Assembly (NCBI GenBank): GCA_947461985.1
Contig: CANHNT010000133.1
Coordinates: 1 to 5,715 of the forward strand
Direction of reading: 5' to 3'
Source of the DNA: Bacteroidota bacterium
Lineage (GTDB): Bacteria > Bacteroidota > Bacteroidia > Chitinophagales > Chitinophagaceae
Length of the DNA: 5,715 bases
The translations under genes and the position numbers were made by a program. The notes under the pieces were generated by a model. It ran no database searches. It had not been told where the DNA came from and saw only the letters and a program-made list of their open reading frames with translations. Positions 1-5,651 of the stretch are shown piece after piece. Position 1 is the first letter of the stretch. Each line of letters starts with the position of its first letter.

Positions 1-375
1 ATGGCATTAATGCCTTGTCATAATATGTTTCAATTTTATGTTGCCAATGGAAAATTGAGTTGCCAATTGTATCAACGAAGTGCGGATGTGTTTTTAGGTG
101 TTCCTTTCAACATAGCTTCGTATGCTTTATTTACGATGATGTTAGCTCAAGTTTGTGGATTGGAAGTAGGTGATTTTGTACATACGTTTGGTGATGTGCA
201 TATTTATTCAAATCATTTGGAGCAAGTGAATTTACAATTAAGCCGCACTCCATTTGATTTACCAACAATGAAAATTAATCCTGACAAAAAGAATATAGAA
301 GATTTTGTTTTTGAAGATTTTACCTTAGAAAATTATCAATGCCATCCAGGAATTAAAGGCGAAGTAGCCGTGTAG
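1..375 (+). CDS. thyA: Thymidylate synthase, C-terminal part (5' end cut by window edge)
   Basis: ThyA converts dUMP and methylene-tetrahydrofolate to dTMP and dihydrofolate in the cytoplasm. The visible 124 residues match the C-terminal part of bacterial ThyA, equivalent to about residues 141-264 of the E. coli enzyme. The catalytic cysteine is in the PCH motif at residue 6 (E. coli Cys146). The nucleotide and phosphate-binding segment QLYQRSADVFLGVPFN follows, with Arg26, Ser27, Asp29 and Asn37 (E. coli 166, 167, 169, 177). The GDVHIYSNH motif holds His67 and Tyr69 (E. coli 207 and 209). The protein ends in the usual HPGIKGEVAV, so the 3' end is complete. The methionine at base 1 is internal and the true start lies left of the window. 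The next gene is folA, which recycles the dihydrofolate ThyA produces. Nothing suggests a defect. Confidence 0.97.
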   Translation: MALMPCHNMFQFYVANGKLSCQLYQRSADVFLGVPFNIASYALFTMMLAQVCGLEVGDFVHTFGDVHIYSNHLEQVNLQLSRTPFDLPTMKINPDKKNIEDFVFEDFTLENYQCHPGIKGEVAV

Positions 376-408
376 TTTTTAATTGTGATTTGTAAGTGAA
401 ATGCATAT

Positions 409-443
409 ACTAAACACTAAATACTAAACACTAAATACTAAAA
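409..443. repeat. Five tandem copies of a 7-bp unit (ACTAAAY) against the folA start
   Basis: Reading from 409, the units are ACTAAAC, ACTAAAT, ACTAAAC, ACTAAAT and ACTAAAA. The first four alternate C and T at position 7, so the array can also be read as a 14-bp unit present about 2.5 times. One A separates the last unit from the folA ATG at 445. The array fills about half of the 69-nt gap after thyA and gives the A-rich sequence that Bacteroidota usually carry before a start codon. It would form the end of the folA leader. The repeat is directly visible; any regulatory role is inference. Confidence 0.9.
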
Positions 444-444
444 A

Positions 445-942
445 ATGAATATCAGTATCATCGTAGCAACGTCAAAAAATAATGTAATTGGTGTCAAAAA
501 TCAATTGCCATGGCATTTGCCTGCCGATTTAAAATATTTTAAATCATTAACCAATGGGCATTCTATTATTATGGGTCGAAAAACCTATGATTCTATTGGA
601 CGACCATTACCTAATAGAGAAAACATCATCATTACAAGAGATGAAAATTTTTCATCTACTGAGTTAGTGGTCACACATTCTATTGAGGAAGCCATTCAAC
701 ATTGCAAAAATCAAGAAGAGGTTTTTATTATCGGTGGCGATACTATTTATAAACAAACATTATCCATCGCTACTAGACTATATATTACTCGAGTGGATAC
801 AATTATAGAAAATGGAGATGCATTTTTTCCAGAAATAAGTCCGGAAGAATGGCTCAAGGTTTCTAATGAGTATTTTGAAGAAGATGAAAAAAATAAATTT
901 GATTATAGTTTCGAAATTTATGAGCGAATTGTAAAACATTAA
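445..942 (+). CDS. folA: Dihydrofolate reductase
   Basis: FolA reduces dihydrofolate to tetrahydrofolate with NADPH in the cytoplasm and is the target of trimethoprim. The 165 residues fit the usual bacterial length of about 160. The N-terminus (MNISIIVATSKNNVIG) is the expected first strand and loop. LPWHLPADLKYFK at 21-33 carries the catalytic Asp28 (E. coli Asp27). GRKTYDSIGRPLPNR at 44-58 is the NADPH-binding region and ends in Arg58, which binds the folate glutamate (E. coli Arg57). IIGGDTIY at 95-102 holds the conserved Gly-Gly pair and Tyr102. LYITRV includes Thr115 (E. coli Thr113). The C-terminal FDYSFEIYER strand is intact. The first ATG matches the family start exactly. It follows thyA, its metabolic partner, after 69 nt, and the methyltransferase starts 7 nt after its stop, which suggests an operon. 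No Shine-Dalgarno sequence is visible; a heptamer repeat array lies upstream. Confidence 0.97.
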   Translation: MNISIIVATSKNNVIGVKNQLPWHLPADLKYFKSLTNGHSIIMGRKTYDSIGRPLPNRENIIITRDENFSSTELVVTHSIEEAIQHCKNQEEVFIIGGDTIYKQTLSIATRLYITRVDTIIENGDAFFPEISPEEWLKVSNEYFEEDEKNKFDYSFEIYERIVKH

Positions 943-949
943 GCACTAG

Positions 950-1741
950 ATGAAGAAATTATTTTTAATTAAAGAATACTTTAAATATTTTTTTTCTGCA
1001 AAGAAAGGTGGTCATGGGGTGCATTCGCCTTTTGTATTCGATTTTGTAGAAACTGTTTTAGAAGACAAACGGCATTTTTATGCATTTGATGAAATTAAGC
1101 AATGCAGGAAACTATTGTATAGCGATGATTCTTTGTTGAAAATAGAAGACTTTGGTGCAGGTTCGCATAAAAATAATAATCTTCAACGCAAGGTTTCTGA
1201 CATTGCTAAAACTGCTGGGCGGACTGAAAAATTTGGCAAATTATTGTTTCGAATGGTTGACAAATATCAATTTGAAAACATCGTTGAATTAGGAACTTCA
1301 GTAGGAATTGCCACTGCTTATTTGGCAAAAGCCAATCAACATGCAACAATCACAACCATTGAAGGAAGCCCTGAAATTGCTAAACGAGCAACAAAATCTT
1401 TTGAATATTTAAAACTGAAAAATATTCATCAAGTTGTTGGAAATTTTGACAATGTGTTAGCGCCAACCTTAGCACAACTTAAAAAGGTAGATTTATTTTT
1501 CATTGATGGCAATCACAGAGAAGAACCAACTATAGATTATTTTAATCTAGTAAAACCTTTTTTAAACGAAGATTCAATGATTATTTTTGATGATATTCAT
1601 TGGAGTGAAGGAATGCTTCGTGCTTGGGAAACCATAAAAAAAGACAGCGCCGTGACGCTGTCTATTGATTTATTTTTTATCGGAATTGTACTCTTTAAAA
1701 AAGATATAAAAGAGAAACAACATTTTATTTTGAAGTATTAA
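950..1741 (+). CDS. Class I SAM-dependent methyltransferase, substrate unknown
   Basis: This 263-residue protein has a class I (Rossmann-fold) methyltransferase domain at about 95-225, resembling O-methyltransferase-like families. Motif I is VELGTSVG at 112-119 and should bind SAM. Glu138 in ITTIEGS is the acidic residue expected to hold the ribose. FFIDGNH at 183-189 and IIFDDIHW at 211-218 resemble the metal or substrate-site segments of O-methyltransferases. The N-terminal stretch of about 90 residues, including GGHGVHSPFVFDF at 20-32, is not part of the core fold and resembles that of uncharacterised Bacteroidota methyltransferases. There is no signal peptide or membrane segment, so it is probably cytoplasmic. 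The start 7 nt after folA suggests co-transcription, but a link to folate metabolism is not shown. Near its 3' end the gene contains a perfect 8-bp inverted repeat that reads as a terminator on the other strand. The acceptor substrate cannot be inferred. Confidence 0.88.
   Translation: MKKLFLIKEYFKYFFSAKKGGHGVHSPFVFDFVETVLEDKRHFYAFDEIKQCRKLLYSDDSLLKIEDFGAGSHKNNNLQRKVSDIAKTAGRTEKFGKLLFRMVDKYQFENIVELGTSVGIATAYLAKANQHATITTIEGSPEIAKRATKSFEYLKLKNIHQVVGNFDNVLAPTLAQLKKVDLFFIDGNHREEPTIDYFNLVKPFLNEDSMIIFDDIHWSEGMLRAWETIKKDSAVTLSIDLFFIGIVLFKKDIKEKQHFILKY
1636..1663 (-). terminator. Intrinsic terminator of the minus-strand peptidase gene, inside the methyltransferase CDS
   Basis: Positions 1642-1649 (AGACAGCG) and 1656-1663 (CGCTGTCT) form a perfect 8-bp inverted repeat with a 6-nt loop. 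On the minus strand the second arm runs straight into a T tract, the complement of the seven A at 1636-1642, giving the hairpin plus U run of an intrinsic terminator. It lies about 100 nt past the peptidase stop codon. The 21-nt gap between the convergent genes holds no good terminator for that strand. On the plus strand the hairpin is followed by ATTGATTT, a poorer U tract, so termination should be directional. The same bases encode methyltransferase residues 231-238. Function is inferred from structure only. Confidence 0.68.
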
Positions 1742-1762
1742 AATCGTTCAAAATGATTCCCT

Positions 1763-4618
1763 TTATTTGGATGGGTTAGGGGAGGCTATTTCGCCATCAG
1801 CATCTACATCAACAATGGTATAGCCTAATTTTTCTAAACCAGGAGCAATTTTTGCTTTGTCGCCTGCTAATACAATTTTCATTTTGTCATCTTGCAACCA
1901 TTTTTTAGCTAACATATTAATTTCGTCCATTGAAATATTTTTCAAGGTTTCGTTTTGTTGTGTTGTATAATCGTTCGCTAAATTATATTTTAAAATAGTA
2001 TATAACAAGGTTGCTTTTTGCATCAAGGTTTCATATTTTCTTGCTTCACTTTGACTGATTGCATTTTTCATAAATGAAAACTCCTCCGCTTTAATACCTT
2101 CCTCTTTGTAATTTTTGATTTCTTTCATTACTTCAATTAAAGCACTATCAGTAACATTTGCTTTAATGCCTGATGAAAATGTATAATTACCTGTATAATC
2201 GTTTCCAACAAAATTACTTCTTGCACCATAGGTCCAACCTTTGTCTTCACGCAAGTTTAAATTGATACGAGAATTAAACGCACCTCCTAATGGAAAATTC
2301 ATCAAACTGTTTTTAAAATATTCACCCAATGCATCATACGTCAACCCAGTTACATAACCTACTCTAAATTCTGTTTGAGCTGCTTTAGGAATATTCACTA
2401 AATAAATAGTTGTACCATTATTTTCTACAGTTGGCAAAACAGGGTTAGGTAATTCTATTTTTGTATTTGGCAATTTCAAAATCATCTCTTGAATTGGTTT
2501 GTAGCCAATGTTCGAAATGTCACCTACTTCCACAAAACGAGCACCGTCTTGACTGATATAGCTATTATAGTAATCTTCAATATCTTTTAACTCAATGGCA
2601 GAAACAGACTCCACTGTTCCGTTCACTGGTAAACCAAAAATACTTTCTTTGCCATAATTCAATTTTGAATATGCAATATTAGCTACGTTTGTTGCACGCG
2701 TTTTTGAATTTTTAATTGACTCAATCGTTTGATTTTTAATTCTATCAAATGCTTCTTGCGTAAATTGGGGCTCTAACAATCTCTCTTCTAATAATGCCAT
2801 AGTTGCATTGAAATTTTTTGTCAAGCAACGCACATTAATTCTTGTTTCATCAAATTCTGTTTCAAATGAAATGCTACTTCCTAATTTATCAAGCAGGGTG
2901 CTCATCTCTTCTGATGTATGTTTTTTAGTATCTTCATCCATCATTGCAGTGAATATATTTGCTAAACCAACTTTACTTAAATCGCTTTGTTCCACCAAAC
3001 GACCGCCTTTTAATCCAATTGAAAAAACAACAATTGGCACTTCATTATTTTCTGCATAAATGTTGTTGATTATTAAGTTGGGTGTTCTGCTCATCATAGG
3101 TAATTTCACGGGTGATGCTTCTTTTGCTATGGGCATATTGCTTCTGTCGAATTTATCTTTTGCTTTTACATACGTTAATTTATCATAACCATAATTAGGC
3201 GCTTTGTAATTTGCTTGATTCACTTTGTAGTTATCTTCATGTGCAATTAATTTTTCATTTCCTTTTGTCAATACACTCAAAATAACCATATTTTTACCTT
3301 TGATATATTGGTCATAAACACGCATTACATCTGCTTTTGTCAATGCATTATTTCTTTCCATTTCTGTTTTAATATAATTTCCGTTTCCTGTGAATGTAAA
3401 GTAAGAGGCTAGTTTTGAAACTTTACCACTCACACTTTCCAAACTATAAATTAAATTAGCTTCTCTGCTGGCTTTAAATTTCGCTAAGTCATCATCGGTG
3501 ATGCCTTTCTTCTCAAATTCAGCAATGGCTTCTCTCACCGCTTTTTCCATGTCTGCTAATGGTGTTCCTGGTTTTGGTGTAATGCTAAATTGAAATGTAC
3601 CAGCTAATTCATCGGTAGGATGATAAGACGATGCACTTAATGCTTTTTGCGTTTTTACTAAATTTTGATACAGAATAGAAGTGTTTGAACCTCCAATAAT
3701 TTCAGCTAAACAATCCAATGCAACTTCATCTTTGTCATATTGAGGAACAGTAGGCATTGCACAAATCAATTGAGGCAATTTTGCATAATCGTCCACCATG
3801 CTTGCATATCTGTCTTGCTCAATTTTGGGCTGAGGTAAAATCGTTTTTGTTACACTCGGGCATTTTGGTATTGAACCAAAATATTTTGTAGCTAACGCTA
3901 AAACGTCTTTTACATCTACATCGCCACCAACAGTTAATACGGCATTATTAGGCCCATACCAACGTAAGAAAAAGTTTTTTAAATCTTGTACATTCACTCG
4001 ATTTAAATCTTCAATATAACCAATGGTCAACCAAGAATAAGGGTGTCCATAAGGATATAAATTTTTAGCCAATGTTTCTTGCACTAAGCCATACGGTTTG
4101 TTGTCGTAGTTTTGACCACGTTCATTTTTCACAGTTGCACGTTGCACTTCAAATTTCTTTTGCGTAACAGCATCCAACAAAAAGCCCATTCTGTCAGACT
4201 CTAACCACAACATTTTTTCAAGTTGATTGCTTGGTACGGTTTCAAAATAATTGGTTCTGTCTTTGTTGGTTGTGCCATTTAGAACACCACCAGCTTCAGT
4301 AATAATTTTAAAATGTTGTTCATCGGCAACGTTGTCACTTCCTTGAAACATCATGTGTTCAAAGAAATGTGCAAAACCCGATTTGCTAATTTCTTCACGA
4401 GCCGAACCTACGTGATACGTAACATCGACATGCACTAAAGGATCGCTGTGGTCTTCATGAATCAATACTGTTAAGCCATTTGGCAACATGTATTTTTCAT
4501 AGGGAATCACCACATCACTTGCCGATTTTTTAGTCACTTTTTCAATCAATTTTGCTTGTGCAAATGACGATATTGAAGTAAAAAATACGGTTGAAAATAA
4601 AATAAATTTACGAAGCAT
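1763..4618 (-). CDS. Secreted M16 family (insulinase/pitrilysin-like) zinc metallopeptidase, two-repeat form
   Basis: This 951-residue protein belongs to the M16 peptidases, which degrade peptides in a closed chamber. A signal peptide is clear: MLRKF, then a hydrophobic stretch, then SSFAQA, with likely signal peptidase I cleavage near Ala22. That places the enzyme in the periplasm. The inverted zinc motif HFFEH is at 84-88 (His84, Glu87, His88). The downstream acidic ligand is probably Glu166 in VKNERGQNYDN, 78 residues after His88, with Glu157 also conserved-looking. The first M16 unit covers about 40-400. A second begins near 510; its counterpart of the zinc helix (GLANIFTAMMDEDT) lacks HxxEH, so that half should be catalytically inactive. 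It has an R-x6-Y motif (Arg790, Tyr797 in LREDKGWTYGARS) typical of the substrate-binding C-terminal half. Length and architecture are normal for Bacteroidota. The start ATG follows A-rich sequence and gives the signal peptide. The gene diverges from radC and converges on the methyltransferase. The substrate is unknown. Confidence 0.95.
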   Translation of the reverse strand: MLRKFILFSTVFFTSISSFAQAKLIEKVTKKSASDVVIPYEKYMLPNGLTVLIHEDHSDPLVHVDVTYHVGSAREEISKSGFAHFFEHMMFQGSDNVADEQHFKIITEAGGVLNGTTNKDRTNYFETVPSNQLEKMLWLESDRMGFLLDAVTQKKFEVQRATVKNERGQNYDNKPYGLVQETLAKNLYPYGHPYSWLTIGYIEDLNRVNVQDLKNFFLRWYGPNNAVLTVGGDVDVKDVLALATKYFGSIPKCPSVTKTILPQPKIEQDRYASMVDDYAKLPQLICAMPTVPQYDKDEVALDCLAEIIGGSNTSILYQNLVKTQKALSASSYHPTDELAGTFQFSITPKPGTPLADMEKAVREAIAEFEKKGITDDDLAKFKASREANLIYSLESVSGKVSKLASYFTFTGNGNYIKTEMERNNALTKADVMRVYDQYIKGKNMVILSVLTKGNEKLIAHEDNYKVNQANYKAPNYGYDKLTYVKAKDKFDRSNMPIAKEASPVKLPMMSRTPNLIINNIYAENNEVPIVVFSIGLKGGRLVEQSDLSKVGLANIFTAMMDEDTKKHTSEEMSTLLDKLGSSISFETEFDETRINVRCLTKNFNATMALLEERLLEPQFTQEAFDRIKNQTIESIKNSKTRATNVANIAYSKLNYGKESIFGLPVNGTVESVSAIELKDIEDYYNSYISQDGARFVEVGDISNIGYKPIQEMILKLPNTKIELPNPVLPTVENNGTTIYLVNIPKAAQTEFRVGYVTGLTYDALGEYFKNSLMNFPLGGAFNSRINLNLREDKGWTYGARSNFVGNDYTGNYTFSSGIKANVTDSALIEVMKEIKNYKEEGIKAEEFSFMKNAISQSEARKYETLMQKATLLYTILKYNLANDYTTQQNETLKNISMDEINMLAKKWLQDDKMKIVLAGDKAKIAPGLEKLGYTIVDVDADGEIASPNPSK

Positions 4619-4670
4619 AATTTTTGTTTAAATTTAGAAAAGCAAGATATAAAAAAAAGCCCATGAATTT

Positions 4671-4700
4671 TCGTTTCCATTTAAAAAATGAATAATATTG
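4671..4700 (+). promoter_or_regulatory. Possible Bacteroidota-type promoter of radC
   Basis: TAATATTG at 4693-4700 matches the Bacteroidota -7 consensus TAnnTTTG except for one base. TCG at 4671-4673, 19 nt upstream, is a partial match to the -33 TTG. Transcription would then begin around 4706, leaving a leader of roughly 16 nt before the ATG at 4722. The TTG at 4698 would lie within the promoter, so it would not be a start codon. Both boxes are imperfect in very AT-rich DNA, so this is tentative. Confidence 0.35.
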
Positions 4701-4721
4701 CTTAACCTACTAAATAATATA

Positions 4722-5414
4722 ATGGACGATTTTAAAAGCATAAAAAATTGGGCAATTGACGAGCGACCTGTTGAAAAGCTTGTGGCAAAAGGCTCCGATG
4801 CGCTCACCAATGCCGAATTACTTACTATTTTAATAAATACGGGCTCTCGAAACAGGAGTGCGTTAGACATTGCCAAAGACTTATTAGAAAAAGGAAATCA
4901 AAGTTTGTTAGAGCTTAGCAAATTGTCGTTAGCCGACTTCAAAAAAGTTAAAGGCATTGGCGAAAAAAAAGCTGTCACCATTGTTGCTGCTTTAGAAATA
5001 GGCAAACGCCGTCAGCTTTCGCAAGCTTTGGAGCGACCCCGAATTTCAAATTCAAAATCGTCGTATGAAATTTTAGTAACCTATTTTTTAGACATCGTTG
5101 TAGAGCAATTTTATGTGATGTATTTAAGCAACAACAATGCAGTGTTAGCTGTTGAAAAAATGAGCGAAGGGGGCATGACTGCCACCATGGTAGATGCACG
5201 CGTAATTTTTAAACGGGCATTAGAAATTAATGGCGCTACTAAAATTGTATTGGCACACAACCATCCATCGGGCAACCTCACGCCCAGCCAAGCCGACAAA
5301 TTACTCACACAACGAATGAAAGAAGCTGGCAAGTTTCTCGAATTTGAACTCCTCGATCATGTCATTGTTGGGCATAATCAATATTTTAGTTTTGCTGATG
5401 AAGGGTTGATGTAA
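4722..5414 (+). CDS. radC: RadC family JAMM/MPN+ protein
   Basis: From the ATG at 4722 the protein has 230 residues, close to the family norm of about 220-230. The N-terminal segment SIKNWAIDERPVEKLVAKG with ALTNAELL is the typical RadC opening. A helix-hairpin-helix motif, VKGIGEKKA, is at 76-84. The JAMM zinc motif is complete: Glu128, then His179-Asn-His181-Pro-Ser-Gly, then Ser189-x2-Asp192. LLDHVIVG at 210-217 is the usual C-terminal strand. RadC was once linked to DNA repair, but that role is disputed; a metal-dependent hydrolase activity is predicted from the motif and no substrate is established. An in-frame TTG at 4698 would add eight residues (MLNLLNNI), but the ATG fits the family start better and the TTG overlaps a promoter-like box. 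It diverges from the peptidase gene. The copy looks chromosomal, with no mobile-element genes beside it. Confidence 0.95.
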   Translation: MDDFKSIKNWAIDERPVEKLVAKGSDALTNAELLTILINTGSRNRSALDIAKDLLEKGNQSLLELSKLSLADFKKVKGIGEKKAVTIVAALEIGKRRQLSQALERPRISNSKSSYEILVTYFLDIVVEQFYVMYLSNNNAVLAVEKMSEGGMTATMVDARVIFKRALEINGATKIVLAHNHPSGNLTPSQADKLLTQRMKEAGKFLEFELLDHVIVGHNQYFSFADEGLM

Positions 5415-5425
5415 ATTTATTTGTT

Positions 5426-5444
5426 ATCAAAGTCTTGATTTTTT
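5426..5444 (+). terminator. Weak intrinsic terminator after radC
   Basis: ATCAA at 5426-5430 and TTGAT at 5435-5439 form a 5-bp stem with a 4-nt loop (AGTC). The arm runs into six T in a row at 5439-5444. It begins 12 nt after the radC stop codon, where a terminator is expected. The stem is short and mostly A-T, so it may be weak. Confidence 0.45.
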
Positions 5445-5570
5445 GGAATAGTCGCTTGGTCTATGTTGAAAAGCACATTTTAATAAAAATGTATTATTAA
5501 CATATTTCAGTGTATTATTTGTGATGATAAAAAATAATCACTACTTACGTTTTTTTAATTTACATAAAGA

Positions 5571-5615
5571 TTATCTATAATTTAGACTGCCTAATATTGT
5601 TAGATAAAAATTATA
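5571..5615. repeat. Two interleaved inverted repeats
   Basis: TTATCTA at 5571-5577 pairs with TAGATAA at 5601-5607. TATAATTT at 5576-5583 pairs with AAATTATA at 5608-5615. The order of arms is 1, 2, 1', 2', the arrangement of an H-type pseudoknot if transcribed, or of overlapping protein-binding dyads as DNA. The first two arms share two bases, so both stems could not form at full length together. The pairing is directly visible; a function is not. Confidence 0.5.
5592..5599 (+). promoter_or_regulatory. Possible -7 promoter element of the gene starting at 5652
   Basis: TAATATTG matches the Bacteroidota TAnnTTTG element at all but one defined base and is identical to the 8-mer in front of radC. 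Only a poor TTA lies near the expected -33 position (5571-5573). It lies between the arms of the interleaved inverted repeats, where a repressor or RNA fold could affect it. Transcription would start about 45 nt before the ATG at 5652. Weak evidence in AT-rich DNA. Confidence 0.25.
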
Positions 5616-5651
5616 AACAGAAAATATCTTATTATTGTATAAAATTTAACG

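Larger units (their letters stand above)
5445..5651. other. Very AT-rich non-coding region with repeats and dyads
   Basis: I see no supportable gene in this stretch. It holds a 7-bp inverted repeat ACATTTT/AAAATGT at 5475-5492 with a 4-nt loop. A direct repeat TGTATTATT occurs at 5490-5498 and 5511-5519 with a 21-bp period. A dyad GTGAT/ATCAC spans 5521-5541. A pair of interleaved inverted repeats lies at 5571-5615. It lies between the radC terminator and a candidate gene at 5652, so upstream regulatory DNA is a reasonable reading. In DNA this AT-rich some repeats arise by chance. Confidence 0.5.

Noticed and set aside
1..3. The methionine at base 1 as the start of the first gene
   Set aside because: It corresponds to about residue 141 of thymidylate synthase, just before the catalytic cysteine, so it is an internal residue of a gene cut by the window edge.
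1742..1758. AATCGTT/AATGATT hairpin in the gap between the convergent genes as a terminator
   Set aside because: The 7-bp stem is almost all A-T with one G-U wobble and a 3-nt loop, and no T run follows on either strand. It might contribute to ending the methyltransferase transcript, but support is too weak to annotate.
1844..1856. AGCAA/TTGCT hairpin in the 3' part of the peptidase gene as a plus-strand terminator for the methyltransferase
   Set aside because: It has a 5-bp stem and only two T follow it before a G, so it lacks a usable U tract. No convincing plus-strand terminator was found.
2808..3059. An 83-codon open frame on the plus strand opposite the M16 peptidase gene
   Set aside because: It lies wholly inside a well-supported coding region, its product resembles no family I recognise, and low-complexity Ser/Leu/Val content is typical of an antisense shadow frame.
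4629..4636. TAAATTTA as the -7 element of the M16 peptidase gene on the minus strand
   Set aside because: It matches most of TAnnTTTG, but it is palindromic, has no -33 TTG at the right distance, and would leave an almost leaderless transcript. The promoter of this gene remains unassigned.
4634..4876. A minus-strand open frame covering the start of radC and the divergent intergenic region
   Set aside because: It overlaps the strongly supported radC N-terminus in antisense and has no recognisable domain. The radC reading explains the sequence.
4975..5332. Two minus-strand open frames inside radC
   Set aside because: Both are antisense to the conserved JAMM domain of RadC, overlap one another, and show no family features.
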